Origin: Galerina marginata
Lineage: Eukaryota; Basidiomycota; Agaricomycetes; Agaricales; Galerinaceae
DNA: 64,000 bases
Reading direction: 5' to 3'
Assembly: GCA_023014335.1 (NCBI GenBank)
Contig: JAECYW010000010.1
Location: 1,860,001-1,924,000, forward strand
Positions 1-10,535 of the stretch are shown here, one piece after another. Each line of letters starts with the position of its first letter. Position 1 is the stretch's first letter. The notes beneath the pieces are model-generated. The model was not told where the DNA came from, searched no databases, and was given only the letters and a program-made list of their open reading frames with translations. The translations under genes and the position numbers were made by a program.

Positions 1-34
1 GCTTGGGCCATGGAAGTGTATCGAGAATCAACAA

Positions 35-960
35 CAACAACCACCACCACCCCGTGCCCCCGGCGCGTTTGCTGCTGGTCGTTGCGCTGTTCCGGCTCAC
101 GTCGAGCTTCGGGCACTCGCCGTCTTGTCGTTAATCGACGCTCAGTACCATCAGACACTGTTCTGGTGAGGTTTGGACGAATACCATCGACTACAACGTT
201 GAACGCACATATTGCCGCACCACGTCACCACAACATCACCCCCCGGCCCCCATTTTACTACTTTCACCCAATTGCTCATCTAAAATCCCTCCTTCACTAT
301 AATGCAGTGGTGCCCCACGCCTTTGAAGCTACCACCTTTTCGAGGCCCTTCCCTTCCGCCCACCATTATCACCCTGAAACCACATTCGTTAGACAAAAGG
401 ATTCGGAAGCTGCGTATCTTTCCCAACTGTCGACGTCTGCCCACTACAAATGCAGAGCGTGCACGCTTTCGCCTCGAACGTAAAGACCGCCGACTTCGCA
501 ACATCATGAAGGACCTCAACGAGCGGCAAGAACAGCTCAGTTGCAGGCTGAAGGCACTCAACGGTATCACAGCTCACTTGATATCACTCGAAGCCCAATG
601 TTCTGTGGCCACCACTACTGTCCATGCCCTCTCCGTGGCTTCATCAACAGTGCGATCTCTGCTTGTCCAAGAGTCTCTGAGTCTCACCAACTCCATGGAC
701 CGAATGTTCACGCCTCACACACTGGCACCCGACATACACGCAATGTTCCCTCATCAGTAGTTTCAGTTCAATTTCATTTGGGTTATATGTTGAGGATTTG
801 GTGGCATGTTATGGTTTTTTTTAGGCTTGTTGACAAAAATCTTCAAGCTCTTTTTTCCATTCTACCATTTATCCTCTTAGCATATGTATATTAGCACACT
901 CCGCCGAGGCATTAGTCCTGAGTCTTAGACGAAGGCGGACGTATAAATGTAAACAATGTA
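35..960. mobile_element. 926-bp insertion with 5-bp target duplication in an F-box gene
   Basis: Comparing 1-34 and 961 onward with the uninterrupted paralogue (3503 onward) defines both ends exactly. AACAA occurs at 30-34 and again at 961-965, but only once (3532-3536) in the empty paralogue, so it behaves as a 5-bp target-site duplication. I see no terminal inverted repeat, no poly-A tail and no recognisable transposase. The insert starts with a CAACAACC/CCACC-rich stretch and ends in an AT-rich stretch (TAAATGTAAACAATGTA). It contains one plausible reading frame at 302-760. The insertion itself is directly visible; the mobilisation mechanism is unknown. Confidence 0.75.
302..760 (+). CDS. 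Hypothetical 152-aa protein carried on the insertion
   Basis: I do not recognise this protein. The reading frame lies wholly inside the 926-bp insertion. Residues about 50-100 are rich in Arg, Lys, Glu and Leu (for example ERKDRRLRNIMKDLNERQEQ) and look helical, possibly a short coiled coil. The remainder is Ser/Thr/His/Pro-rich. No signal peptide or membrane segment is evident. Upstream (about 220-300) is C-rich, and downstream (760-900) is T-rich like a 3' UTR, which would fit a small gene carried with its own flanks. It may equally be a chance reading frame. Confidence 0.35.
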   Translation: MQWCPTPLKLPPFRGPSLPPTIITLKPHSLDKRIRKLRIFPNCRRLPTTNAERARFRLERKDRRLRNIMKDLNERQEQLSCRLKALNGITAHLISLEAQCSVATTTVHALSVASSTVRSLLVQESLSLTNSMDRMFTPHTLAPDIHAMFPHQ

Positions 961-1745
961 AACAAAAAACACGACCAGTGTCCAGAATTCGGGGTGTGAA
1001 GAAAGAATTTCGGACCAGTATGGCGACACCATAGCCAAGGAGTAGGGAAAGAGGGTTGGCGACGAAAAATCGATTTGCTCTTCACGATGCACGAGTGCCT
1101 TGGCGGCGCGCTTCAAGCCTTCATCCATCTTCTTCATCCAGCGCGGTATAAGCTCACGAGGCTCGTTCGTTTGCGGAGATTCATGGTGTACGAATTTGAA
1201 GATGATGGAGAGCAGTTCCGGAGGCAGGTTCATGATGCTGGCTTTCGTAGGTGGGGAAGAGGCCGTTACCCCCTTCCTACGCCGCGCTTGCGAGGTATTT
1301 TGGCGCGTTTTCATCCTATTTACTAGCAATTATGCCAACGGTATAACTTCAAGAACTGAGGCCTGTAAAAAAGACTACGAATCTTGTAGTCTGACTACGG
1401 GAGACTACTGGATTTGTGTCAGATTGCAAAACACGCCGGAATAAAAGTGCTTACTCGATAACAACGTCGAATACTTGAATTTCCTTGGTATAGAGCAGTG
1501 GTCCAATGTTAATATTAAATCTCAACACAAAGTAGTGGAAGTAATAGTGGGTGGAGATGATGGTCAACAGGAAAGGGATTCTGACAAATACGACCACATA
1601 ACGCGTCGCGTTCCCTAAAACCCATGATGCAATACACAATGCACGTCGATGGGCACAAGCTGATAACATTTGGCCGTCTGTATGGATGCTTACGCCGCAG
1701 TAGCAACCAGGTGGTAACGATTTCTCCATGTCATTCAAATCTCAT
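961..1745. repeat. Segmental duplication of 3532-4260 (5' coding part plus upstream flank)
   Basis: The block aligns with 3532-4260 through the coding start and about 430 bp of upstream DNA. The coding portion is nearly identical, with two differences in 354 bp. From the start codon outward the similarity drops sharply: many substitutions, plus an extra segment of about 45 bp at 1365-1409 containing a small palindrome with GACTAC...GTAGTC arms at 1373-1391. This uneven divergence suggests that a duplication was followed by gene conversion confined to the coding region. Confidence 0.7.
1583..1610 (-). promoter_or_regulatory. Conserved upstream element of family A F-box genes (copy 1)
   Basis: Read in the direction of the gene, it matches TTATGTGGTCRTATTTGGC-like sequence preceded by a CGCGACGCG-type block. 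It lies about 270-296 bp upstream of the start at 1314. The same element occurs at 4071-4100, 5945-5970, 10361-10392 and 12471-12499. Function as a regulatory site is inferred from position and conservation. Confidence 0.5.
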
Positions 1746-2304
1746 GTACATATTAATAAACCTCATCCAACCTGACAGTACTCGAGTCAATGCCAGTGTT
1801 TGCACCAGGATCGAGAACGCATTCGAGAACGGATTGTTTGTGCAAGTGGGTAAGAGAATACATAGCCAGCCAGCACTGCTTTCCACATTCAAATATGTTT
1901 TATATTCGACTAAGTCAACGTCGAAGCCCATAAGATATAGAGCAATATGAATACGTCCTGGCACAAGGGGGATATGATAGGTCTAGATCAAGCATCGAAA
2001 CACTTCACAATAAAGAATGCTACTGGGATCTCTACACCACCGATTAGGTTCACTGTAAACAGTTGTCATTCGGATAAATCCATTACCACGGAGAAGGACT
2101 CACCACCGTAGAAGCAACCGAATCAACCTAAGGATCGCATAAGCCATACAATTAGTCTAGATGGAGGGAAGCGAAACGTGAATGCCGTAGGGAGAATAGT
2201 ACGGGGTTGATTATTGTAGGTGAGGCATTATAAGAGACGAGTAAATCCCAAGACTTTCGATTTTACTTCGATTTCAATTCACTGGAAAGAAGTCCATAAA
2301 TTAT
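1746..2304. other. Intergenic, no gene seen
   Basis: This is AT-rich spacer between the upstream flank of copy 1 and the stop codon of copy 2. I found no convincing reading frame, splice-linked exons or repeat. Confidence 0.6.
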
Positions 2305-3885
2305 TCAACCAAACCCGACATCGCAGAAAAACTCACCCCAATAGAACTCGACGAGACGTGAGCGGAACCATTTTTCATCAGCAGTTGATAACTTCTCGAC
2401 CTTGCAATGCACCACCGCCAAACTGCTGAGAGCCGGTCCAAATTCCGTAGTCGTCCTCCAGCTTGGATCGTTGTATCTCACGTATTTATTTCGTTGCTTC
2501 ACCAGGTTCTTCAATGCTGCAATCGAAACACTAGACAGACGGTATAAAAGGAGTCGTTGCAGATGGTAGCATGTTATCGGAGCCTCTGTGTCATTAAACT
2601 TTAGAAGAGGAGCATCTTTGGCAGTCAAACGTTTCAAAAACTCGTCCGAAAACCCGGCGCAGGCGTCGATGCAGAGGTTCTTGCCTTCCCAGAGCCTCAG
2701 GGTGTCCATAAGGTCATATTCGGAGGTAATTTCTTCAAGAATCAAGGACAGGGCAGGGAGGTTACGCTTCGGCACCGATGAACGAGTGATGCGAAGAACC
2801 GCTAGGTCAGGGAACAGGACAACAGTTTTGAAGAAAGCATCGATGAAGCTGGAGTTGACATCTTCTAAATGGAGGGACTGGACTGGGAAGAAGATTGGAA
2901 GATGCGTGGCCTTCAGGTCGTCCTCTTGGAAGCGAATATCGTGCAATTTGAGACAAAGGACAGGAGATAAGCTGCATAGGTGGTCGATGAAACTCGAGAC
3001 AGTATAAGGTTCGTCTTCTGCCGATGAAGGTGGTGTGTGATATCGCATTACAGTCAGTTGCCTGAGTTTATATTGGTCTGACAACCATGGTTCCATTTCT
3101 TCGGCGCCTCTTCTGAAGTTCGGACCATCCACAATGAGGGACTCCAGCTCTGGTTCGAATTCATCCACGTCAACGGATGATACAGAGGAAAGGCTATCGT
3201 CATCGCTGTCTCCTTCTTCGTGCTTCTCTTCGTCGTAGACATCGGATACAAGTTCCATCAACAACATGTCTTCAGCTTCCCCAACGCCAGCGAAAGTTTT
3301 AGGCACGACAGGTAGAGATGAGCTCAAATGTGCATCGATACGAAGGCTCTGGCACCGACGTAAATGTGGCCGCAATAAGTTGACCAGTGCCTCGATCTGA
3401 CACTTTTCGTGGAGATCAGGATATTCCTTCATCCGTAATCCCTCTCGGCGCGTGATGACGATGTGAATAGGAAGCTTTCGCGATCGTTTAAGGATGATGG
3501 TCGCTTGGGCCATGGAAGTGTATCGAGAATCAACAAAAAACACGACCAGTGTCCAGAATTCGGGGTGTGAAGAAAGAATTTCGGACCAGTATGGCGACAC
3601 CATAGCCAAGGAGTAGGGAAAGAGGGTTGGCGACGAAAAATCGATTTGCTCTTCACGATGCACGAGTGCCTTGGCGGCGCGCTTCAAGCCTTCATCCATC
3701 TTCTTCATCCAGCGCGGTATAAGCTCACGAGGCTCGTTCGTTTGCGGAGATTCATGGTGTACGAATTTGAAGATGATGGAGAGCAGTTCCGGAGGCAGGT
3801 TCATGATGCTGGCTTTCGTAGGTGGGGAAGAGGCCGTTACCCCCTTCCTACGCCGCGCTTGCGAGGTGTTTTGGCGTTTTTTCAT
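2305..3885 (-). CDS. Family A F-box protein, intact, single exon (526 aa)
   Basis: The start was placed at 3885 (MKKRQNTSQ) rather than the upstream in-frame ATG at 3960, because the paralogues at 10536 and 12681 begin at the same point (MNKRQK, MNKVQK). The F-box is at about residues 26-65 (NLPPELLSIIFKFVHHESPQ onward). A conserved aromatic motif follows (LVVFFVDSRYTS), then an acidic segment (EEKHEEGDSDDDS) and a leucine-rich C-terminal half with irregular LRR-like spacing. The end is the family hallmark WFRSRLVEFYWGEFF. F-box proteins generally link Skp1-Cullin ubiquitin ligases to substrates; the substrate here is unknown. There is no intron. The upstream family element is at 4071-4100. 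Confidence 0.85.
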   Translation of the reverse strand: MKKRQNTSQARRRKGVTASSPPTKASIMNLPPELLSIIFKFVHHESPQTNEPRELIPRWMKKMDEGLKRAAKALVHREEQIDFSSPTLFPYSLAMVSPYWSEILSSHPEFWTLVVFFVDSRYTSMAQATIILKRSRKLPIHIVITRREGLRMKEYPDLHEKCQIEALVNLLRPHLRRCQSLRIDAHLSSSLPVVPKTFAGVGEAEDMLLMELVSDVYDEEKHEEGDSDDDSLSSVSSVDVDEFEPELESLIVDGPNFRRGAEEMEPWLSDQYKLRQLTVMRYHTPPSSAEDEPYTVSSFIDHLCSLSPVLCLKLHDIRFQEDDLKATHLPIFFPVQSLHLEDVNSSFIDAFFKTVVLFPDLAVLRITRSSVPKRNLPALSLILEEITSEYDLMDTLRLWEGKNLCIDACAGFSDEFLKRLTAKDAPLLKFNDTEAPITCYHLQRLLLYRLSSVSIAALKNLVKQRNKYVRYNDPSWRTTTEFGPALSSLAVVHCKVEKLSTADEKWFRSRLVEFYWGEFFCDVGFG

Positions 3886-4070
3886 CTTGTTTGCTCGTAG
3901 AGTAATTACACCAGCGGTATTACTCCACGAACTGAGGCCTAGGTTTGTGTCTGACTGCAAAACACGCCAGAATAAAAGTGCTTACCTGACACCCAACGTT
4001 AGAATACTTGAATTTCTTCAAGGTATGCAAAGCAATGGGTAGGGATGATGGTGGGCAGAGGAAAGGAATT

Positions 4071-4100
4071 CCACCAAATACGACCACATAACGCGTCGCG
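4071..4100 (-). promoter_or_regulatory. Conserved upstream element of family A F-box genes (copy 2)
   Basis: The block matches the copy at 1583-1610 base for base over CAAATACGACCACATAACGC and its GTCGCG extension. It lies 186-215 bp upstream of the start codon at 3885. Flanking bases are much less conserved, so the element stands out locally. Confidence 0.55.
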
Positions 4101-4411
4101 TCCATAAAACCCTTGCTGCCATGTAAAACACAATGCACAATGATGGGCACAAACCGATGGCATTTGTTTGCCTATATGGCTATGGACACCATGGTAGCAA
4201 CTAAATCGTAACTTTTTCTCCATCTCATCCAACTCCATGTTCAAATTGCATGTGCATAAGTACCGGGACGGAGTCGACTGAGATGCCTAGATATAAAGAA
4301 AGAGGCAGCCAAGGCAGCCTGCTAAATGCGAGACATCGAATAAAAGCATCGCATATCATAAATCGGTAAGAATACAGCTAAGAGGGTTGTTATAAGGTTA
4401 GGCGCAACTAG

Positions 4412-5731
4412 TCAACTGGAAAAGAATGTGAGCTGATGGATAACACACATATGGAACGACGCACCCCAGTAAAACTCGACTAGTCGAGATCGAAACCATT
4501 CCATGTCCATGGGTGACGGTTTTCCGACTGCACATTCAACAATGGCTATACTTTTGATAGCTGGCCCGAATGAGGATGTAATTCGCCAATTAGAGTCTTG
4601 ATAGTCCACAGCGCCATTGCGCTGCTGAACCAGGTTCTTCAACGCAGTGACGCTGAAGTTCGAAAGCCGATATACTCTATGTCTTGAACGCTCTCCAGTT
4701 GAAGATACTTGATATGCAAGTATTGATTGTCAGGCCTGCCAAGTGAGAGGACATAAACTTGGTGTAATTTCAGCGATTCGAGGCCGAGAAAGGTGGATAG
4801 CTCGTGGAAGAAGTCAGAAAGGTCGTAAGTCAAAAAGGTCGGATGTCCGAAAATGCGTGATCGTGAATTGTCTCAGTGTCCATTGATCAAGGACCCAGTT
4901 GTCCCTCCGATCCTCCTTGTCGAAAATTGCGCCCATCAATGACGAGACGCCTAAGATTAGGGAAAAGTCCATTATGGCCAATTTCAGGACCGGAGAGGTC
5001 CTCCTGGTCGCTATTATCTTCATCTTCATCTACGGCTTCGTATTCTCGATTTTCCTCGTCATCTGGGCTTTCATCCCAATCATAGGCATCGCAGGCGAGT
5101 TCCATTTCAGCGAGCTTCGGAGCAGGGGTGGTGAAGCATCGCTTGACAATAGGAAGAGATGAATTCAGATCGGCATCAATACCAATGCTGACGCGTCGAA
5201 AGAGATGGGGGTGCAATAAGTCGACGAATGCCCCAATTTGGTCCTTTTCATCTTAAGTACTTCGAGGTTCATCTCGACGGGTGATGACGACGTGGATCGG
5301 GAGATTTTGAGAGCGCTGAAGTTGAAGGGACGCTTCGTCGATAGGAGTGCTTGGCCAATCAACGTAGAAAACGACCAGCGTCCAAAATTCTGGATATGAA
5401 GCAAGTATTTCTGACCATAATGGAGATACCGCTGCGATGGAGTAGGGAAAGATTGCTGAGAAATTCAGCTTGGTAGGCGTTTCGCGATTCATGGTGGCTA
5501 TGACAGCATTTGCGAGGCCCTTGTTTATCGTCATCCAACGGTCAACCAGGCAAAACGTCTTCAGGCTGGTTTGTTGGAAAAAAACATTTCTTGCACGAAC
5601 TTGAAAATATTGGATAGGTCCTCGGGAGGAAGACTCGTTATGCTGGGATGTTGCGGCTCAGGCGATGAAAGATCGGAAGTTACTGAAAGATTGTCCATCC
5701 AGCTATTTGAAAGTTTCTGGCGCTTCGCCAT
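4412..5731 (-). pseudogene. Family A F-box pseudogene with frameshifts and an internal deletion
   Basis: An N-terminus like the family (MAKRQKLSNS) begins at 5731 and reads through an F-box-like helix (SLPPEDLSNIFKFV) before a stop near 5565. Homology then continues in other frames: 5534-5253 (FPYSIAAVSPLWSEILASYP), 5216-4887, 5029-4814, 4833-4639 and 4642-4412 (ending WFRSRLVEFYWGASF). Around 4660-4690, sequence matching the middle LRR segment (LQLESVQDIEY) is joined directly to RLSNFSVTALKN. That removes roughly 120 residues present in the intact copies. Several frameshifts plus this deletion make an encoded full protein impossible. Confidence 0.85.
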
Positions 5732-5944
5732 TTGGTAGGTTGATCAAGCTGTAGTAAAGTTCGTCAGAGTTGGGCTTATTTTGAGATCTGGAGGTTGTGA
5801 AAGCGTACATCACAGAAACGACGTCGATTAAATAGGGGGGTCGTAGGATGTCGTTGGTCGGAACGAGCTCGAATTTTCTGTTGGAAATTGGTTAACTCTT
5901 CTCAAAGCAAAGTGCAGAGATTGTAAGACAACCGGTGGTTTTTC

Positions 5945-5970
5945 GCCAAATATGACCACGTAACACGACT
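5945..5970 (-). promoter_or_regulatory. Conserved upstream element of family A F-box genes (pseudogene copy)
   Basis: GCCAAATATGACCACGTAAC followed by ACGACTGC matches the element upstream of the other family A copies. It lies about 214-240 bp upstream of the pseudogene start at 5731. It has stayed recognisable although the downstream gene has decayed. Confidence 0.5.
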
Positions 5971-6739
5971 GCAGAGCTCGGAGTCTTAGACTCAATGCTT
6001 CTGCTGGCTGTCATACCCTTCATTTTCCAACGTTTCTTGCCTCTTGTACGAACTGCACAACATAGTTGGGTCTTAATCCGGGTTGAAAATACGCAAAACC
6101 AGCTAATAAACTGGTCATACTCCAAGCCATAGTAGGAAAACTCCACGCGCCAAGGCTCGTAAACCTGGGCGATTGCTCTATCAGGAACGATGATTATGAA
6201 TGTTTGCATTGTTTTTGCACTAGTGCGACCATTTCTCGCCCGAGATACGAGATAGGCCATGGAACTTGGTTAAGGATGTGCCCTTGAGGGTTGATGGTAC
6301 GTTGGTTGAACGTAGGAGCAGTTCATGACTAAATTTTGGCCATTAAATTAAATGAAAAAATGAAATTGGGAACGAGTTGGATACGTACGGAGTCCTCGGA
6401 CTACAAGGAGAGTAACCGTGGGATCTTGAATACCCTACAAATCGTCGACCTGGCGAGCAGGAATACTTTTAGTTAAAGAGGCACCAAAGTTATAAGGAAG
6501 ATTTACCATTCGATGCCTATCAAGCGAATGTTGATTGAGTATGCTCTTGCATTGTTTCTGTCGATAAGAGTGCCACGGTCGTTGTTCGGGCCAGGTGACT
6601 AGGACTGCTCCCAGAGATCAGAAAGGAGCGCAACCCAGTAAAATCATAATGATTTACGCACGGATATAAAGTAGAATGCAAATTATAACATAAGTCGGAA
6701 AGGAGATGCATATCTTGTTTTAGGGTTTTTCTTGCCAGC
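5971..6739. other. Intergenic, no gene seen
   Basis: Only short, unconvincing reading frames are present. One antisense frame (5892-6260) overlaps the conserved upstream element and lacks any recognisable motif. There are no repeats I can define. Confidence 0.5.
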
Positions 6740-8101
6740 TCATGCTCGATACTCCTTTGCGGTGAGGGTCCAGAGACCGCTGGCGATCAAAGGCGAAAGG
6801 TGTGGGTTCGTTTGCAGAACCTGCATGAATATTTGAAGATCGACGGTCGATGTCCTTATAAGAGTTGCCCTCAGCTTTACATTCCGCAAGGAGGGTAAGA
6901 GCTTCAGGTTCAAAGACGACGTTAAATGACCCCAGTTGACCATTTCAAGCGAACGCCGATTCATGCTGAAAGAAAGATCGAGGACAACATATTCTAGACT
7001 ATTTGATCGAAGGCGAGAGAGTGTTGCCATAAGTCGAAGTATCCACGAGAACGGAGTCGTGTAGAGACAAGTCTCAACAGTATCCTCTCCACTGCTGCTG
7101 ATCCAAAAGTCTTCAATGGAACCGAGATGTGTGACAATCGTCAAGCGGTTCAGGTTGGGGATGGTTGAGAGGTCCACAATTTGGTGCAAGGTGGCATGCG
7201 AAGGAATGATTTCGCCGCTCAAGTTGTACCTGGTATTCACTGAATGGACGACTAAGCATCATAAATGTAATATAATTAGAGACCAACCTTCTTGCCCAGG
7301 ATTCAGCTCCAATTCTTCAAGAGAAATTGAGCAGGCTGCCAAAATTGCTGGAACCACAGACCCATATTCTACGTGATGTAACGTCATCTTCAGACTTCTG
7401 AGAGTGCCGATATGAGGGGATGACTCCGACTGAAGCCAACCCAAGATTGGGCTAACCGAGAAAGACCAATATCGGAGTGAAAGTGAAGTGAGTTGTGCGC
7501 GCACAGGATTTGTTGAATTTGAAATAGATGTTTCTGCGGCGTCGTCCGCATTAAAACTAAATGAACCAGACAGCTCCAGATGCTTGAGGGATTTGCAATT
7601 GTCCAGGAGTGATAATGGGAAGTTGTCCATGTCAGAGATGGCAATGTCGACCAGAGAACGGGTCCGAAGGATTTCAACGAAGGATGTTTGAAAGTCATCT
7701 TGAAGCCTTCCCCAGGAGATTAAACTGTTCCTTCGCCCAGCCAAGGAGATCCTACTGACGTGTGAGATCCAAGGAAAGATGCGGCCAATATCCTCTTCAT
7801 TCATCGTCCGTGTAACGAACCATTGCAGAAATGCTAATCCTGAGATGATTATTCGAAGTGACCGAACATGGGATGCAAGTTGGGGCCGATCTGTGAAGAG
7901 TTTCAGAAGCTGAGCCGGTCTGAGCTCCCCCCGGGTATTCAGGCTGTCGATATTATTTAGCGACAATTCATAGTAGAGATGTTTTTCGACTATCTCAGAA
8001 AATGCCTGGTTAACGCCTGTGCAAGCTTTGAGCGACGGATGGTCATCTCGCATGAAAGTGAAGATGTAGTCCAGCAACTCCACTGGAAGTTCTGGTTGCA
8101 T
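6740..8101 (-). CDS. F-box/LRR-like protein, two exons (437 aa)
   Basis: Exon 1 is 7288-8101 and exon 2 is 6740-7239, joined across a 48-bp intron (7240-7287, donor GTTGGT, acceptor CATTCAG); the phase is consistent. The start at 8101 places the F-box at the N-terminus (MQPELPVELLDYIFTFMRDD). An in-frame ATG at 8236 would add 45 unconserved residues and is the alternative. The rest has irregular leucine-rich repeats (for example LDIAISDMDNFPLSLLDNC-type spacing). It is unrelated in detail to families A and B. It faces GDA1 head to head, with at most 186 bp between start codons, so a shared bidirectional promoter is likely. The role as an SCF adaptor is inferred from the F-box. Confidence 0.75.
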
Positions 8102-8287
8102 CCGTCCAGATTTTGCGATAGTGATATTCGTGCAAGAGGGTCCAGGGAGTTGAGGAGATTTGGTGATGAAGGAACAAGTCAAAGTTTGGTGAAAGCTGTA
8201 CACAACATAAACTTGTTTGACAGCAGTCGTTCTCATTTCTTAACTTCCATCATCTCTATCCTTTCTTGACGTTTCTACTGGCCGTTC

Positions 8288-10258
8288 ATGGTGGATGGAG
8301 TCCCACCTTCTTCAAAATTAAAGCGAAATAATAAGAAAGCCTCTTTCAAAGTCCAAATTCACCCAGTAACCGATAATTCTTCCTCTTCGACACCGTCACC
8401 AGGTCGTTCAACTGGATTCCAAACACCCACAGACCCGTCGAGTTTTGCACAACATATTCGTTCTCGATACATGAACATGTCTATATTATCACCCAGGAGC
8501 AGCAATTACGAGAGGCTGGAAGGCGGGCATGGCCCGAGTAGAAATGGCGGGCAGAAACGATTTGCGTGGAAGAAGTTCGCTATCGCAGCCGCAGTTCTCA
8601 TCGGCTTAATATATTTCTTTGGCCCAAGGGAGACGAGGTCTCTCCCTTGGAAGCCTAAGACCAAGGTGCCAGGTGCGTGGATAAGAAATATTCAATGCCA
8701 CATCGACTAACCCATAAGTTTCACATAGTTTCTGGTTATCCTTACGAGGACGACATTGAAGCCGACAACCATCCATCACATCCTCAACAGACTGAAACCC
8801 TGCACCCTATCGTAGCAGACAAACCAAAAGTCATTGACACCAAACACCCCGAATCATTCGAGGCGGATCCTGACCCAACCAAAACCACGCACTGCACGTC
8901 ACCTTATTCGAAGAAAAATCCCCTGGTACAATACGCGCTGATGATAGACGCAGGATCGACGGGCTCGCGTATTCACATCTATAAGTTCAACAACTGCGGT
9001 GCCTCCCCAGAATACGAATACGAAGTGTTCAACATGACACAGCCAGGCTTATCCGCCTTCCCAGGCAAGCCGTTGGAAGCAGCGAAGAGTCTGGACGTTC
9101 TCCTGGACAACGCCGTCCGTGTGGTTCCCAAGGCGCTGCAAAGCTGTACACCGGTCGCTGTCAAGGCCACCGCTGGGATCCGTCTCTTGCCTGGTTCTCA
9201 GAGTGCCGACATCCTCGAGGCGGTCGAGAGGCGGATACACGATGTCTACCCCTTCCAATTACAGGCCAAGGGGGGCGTTGTGATCATGGATGGTAAAGAC
9301 GAAGGCGTCTACGCGTGGATCACAGCGAACTACCTCCTGAACACCATCAGAGCGGACACACCAAAGGACACCCCTACCTACGCGGTGCTCGACTTAGGGG
9401 GCGCGTCCACGCAGATCGTGTTCGAGCCGACATTCTCCTCCCCCGAGAAAGGGCTGGAAGACGGCGAGCACAAATACGAGCTGAAATTCGGAGGCAGGTC
9501 GCACACACTGTACCAGCACTCGTACCTCGGGTATGGGCTGATGCGGGCAAGGAGACACGTGCACAGCCTTGTGAGCTTTATGGCGTCGATCAGAAAGCCG
9601 TCGAAGAAGGAGAAGATGGAGGGCATTATTGGGAACCCGTGCTTGGCCCGAGGGACTCGACGGACTGTGGAGTTCACTGACGAGATTTCTTGGACGACGC
9701 ACAATGTCACGATGGACGGGGAAGAAATAGGTTCTTTCGAAGCCTGTGATCGGATTGTACAGCTGGTTCTCGCCAAAGACGCGTAAGTGCTTCTACCCTC
9801 CATACCGAATACTCAATAATAAAATCATCATGTTCAGGATCTGCGAAATGAAACCCTGCTCGTTCAATGGGGTGTACCAACCCTCCCTCCTAGACTCCTT
9901 CCCACATGGCAAGGTGCTTCTCCTTTCCTACTTCTACGATCGGCTCTCTCCGCTGCTCCCTCCATCCACACCAATAACGGTATCCACGATCGCCAGCACC
10001 GCCAAGGACGTCTGTCTGGGCCGCAACAACTGGCTGTCGAAGCATTGGGGCGCGGACAGTGAAGTCATGGAGGAACTCGAGGGTCGACCTGAGTGGTGTC
10101 TTGACCTGACGTTCATGCATGCGTTGCTGAGGCTAGGGTACGAGTTCCAGGACTCGAGAGACGTGATGATTGGGAAGAAGATCAGGGAGACGGAGCTTGG
10201 GTGGTGTTTGGGTGCGACTATCGCTATGGTCGGTGGTGAACTTACTTGTCGGGACTAG
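8288..10258 (+). CDS. GDA1: Golgi guanosine/uridine diphosphatase, GDA1/CD39 family (619 aa)
   Basis: Three exons: 8288-8672, 8729-9782 and 9838-10258, with introns of 56 and 55 bp in consistent phase. The protein has a basic cytosolic N-terminus, one membrane anchor at about residues 97-111 (FAIAAAVLIGLIYFF) and a lumenal catalytic domain, the topology of a type II Golgi enzyme. The apyrase conserved regions are visible: MIDAGSTGSRIHIYKF (about 199-214), VAVKATAGIRLL, DGKDEGVYAWITANYLL with the catalytic Glu, and VLDLGGASTQIVFE. The family hydrolyses GDP (or UDP) released by glycosyltransferases to GMP, which exchanges for nucleotide sugars during protein and lipid glycosylation. It is longer than yeast Gda1 mainly because of the Ser/Pro-rich N-terminal region. 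Confidence 0.95.
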
Positions 10259-10360
10259 ACGACTGGGTCGCCATGTATGTTTTAATTTATTTAGGTAGCG
10301 CCCGTTAAATAATATATTCAGATTTCTTACATATCTGGCATTGGGATGGCGAGAAATGGA

Positions 10361-10392
10361 CACGACGCATGCATCATGTGGTTGTGTTTGGC
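10361..10392 (+). promoter_or_regulatory. Conserved upstream element of family A F-box genes (copy at 10.5 kb)
   Basis: CACGACGCATGCATCATGTG continuing to GTTGTGTTTGGC is a diverged version of the element. It has the same orientation relative to its gene and lies about 144-175 bp upstream of the ATG at 10536. It is the weakest of the five matches. Confidence 0.4.
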
Positions 10393-10535
10393 AGATCTGT
10401 TTTTGTTTCCTCGGAATTTTAGACAAAGACTTCTTATCTTAACCATCAGGTAAGTGCATGCTCGGTTTGCGTATCTTGTCCCCTGACAAACCCTTGCGTC
10501 ACATTATATCAGATAACTAGTACAAACTGGCCACT

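Larger units (their letters stand above)
1..1314 (-). pseudogene. Family A F-box gene copy 1, interrupted by an insertion and cut by the window edge
   Basis: The coding parts are 961-1314 (start codon at 1314, MKTRQNTSQ...) and 1-34. They match 3532-3885 and 3503-3536 of the intact copy at 2305-3885, with only two base differences over the 354-base N-terminal part and none over the 34 bases. Between them lies 926 bp of unrelated sequence (35-960). The F-box helix (NLPPELLSIIFKFV) is at about residues 27-40. The C-terminal two thirds would lie to the left of the window and cannot be judged. The insertion brings stop codons in after about 118 residues plus a short tail, so this is scored as broken. 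A short truncated F-box protein could still be made. Its expected role would have been a substrate adaptor of an SCF ubiquitin ligase, inferred from the F-box alone. Confidence 0.8.

Noticed and set aside
10..483. 157-codon plus-strand frame at the window start
   Set aside because: It begins in antisense sequence of the F-box gene and runs across the insertion boundary; composition is low-complexity Thr/Arg with no motif.
5892..6260. 122-codon minus-strand frame
   Set aside because: It overlaps the conserved upstream element of the family A pseudogene and shows no domain or homologue among neighbours.
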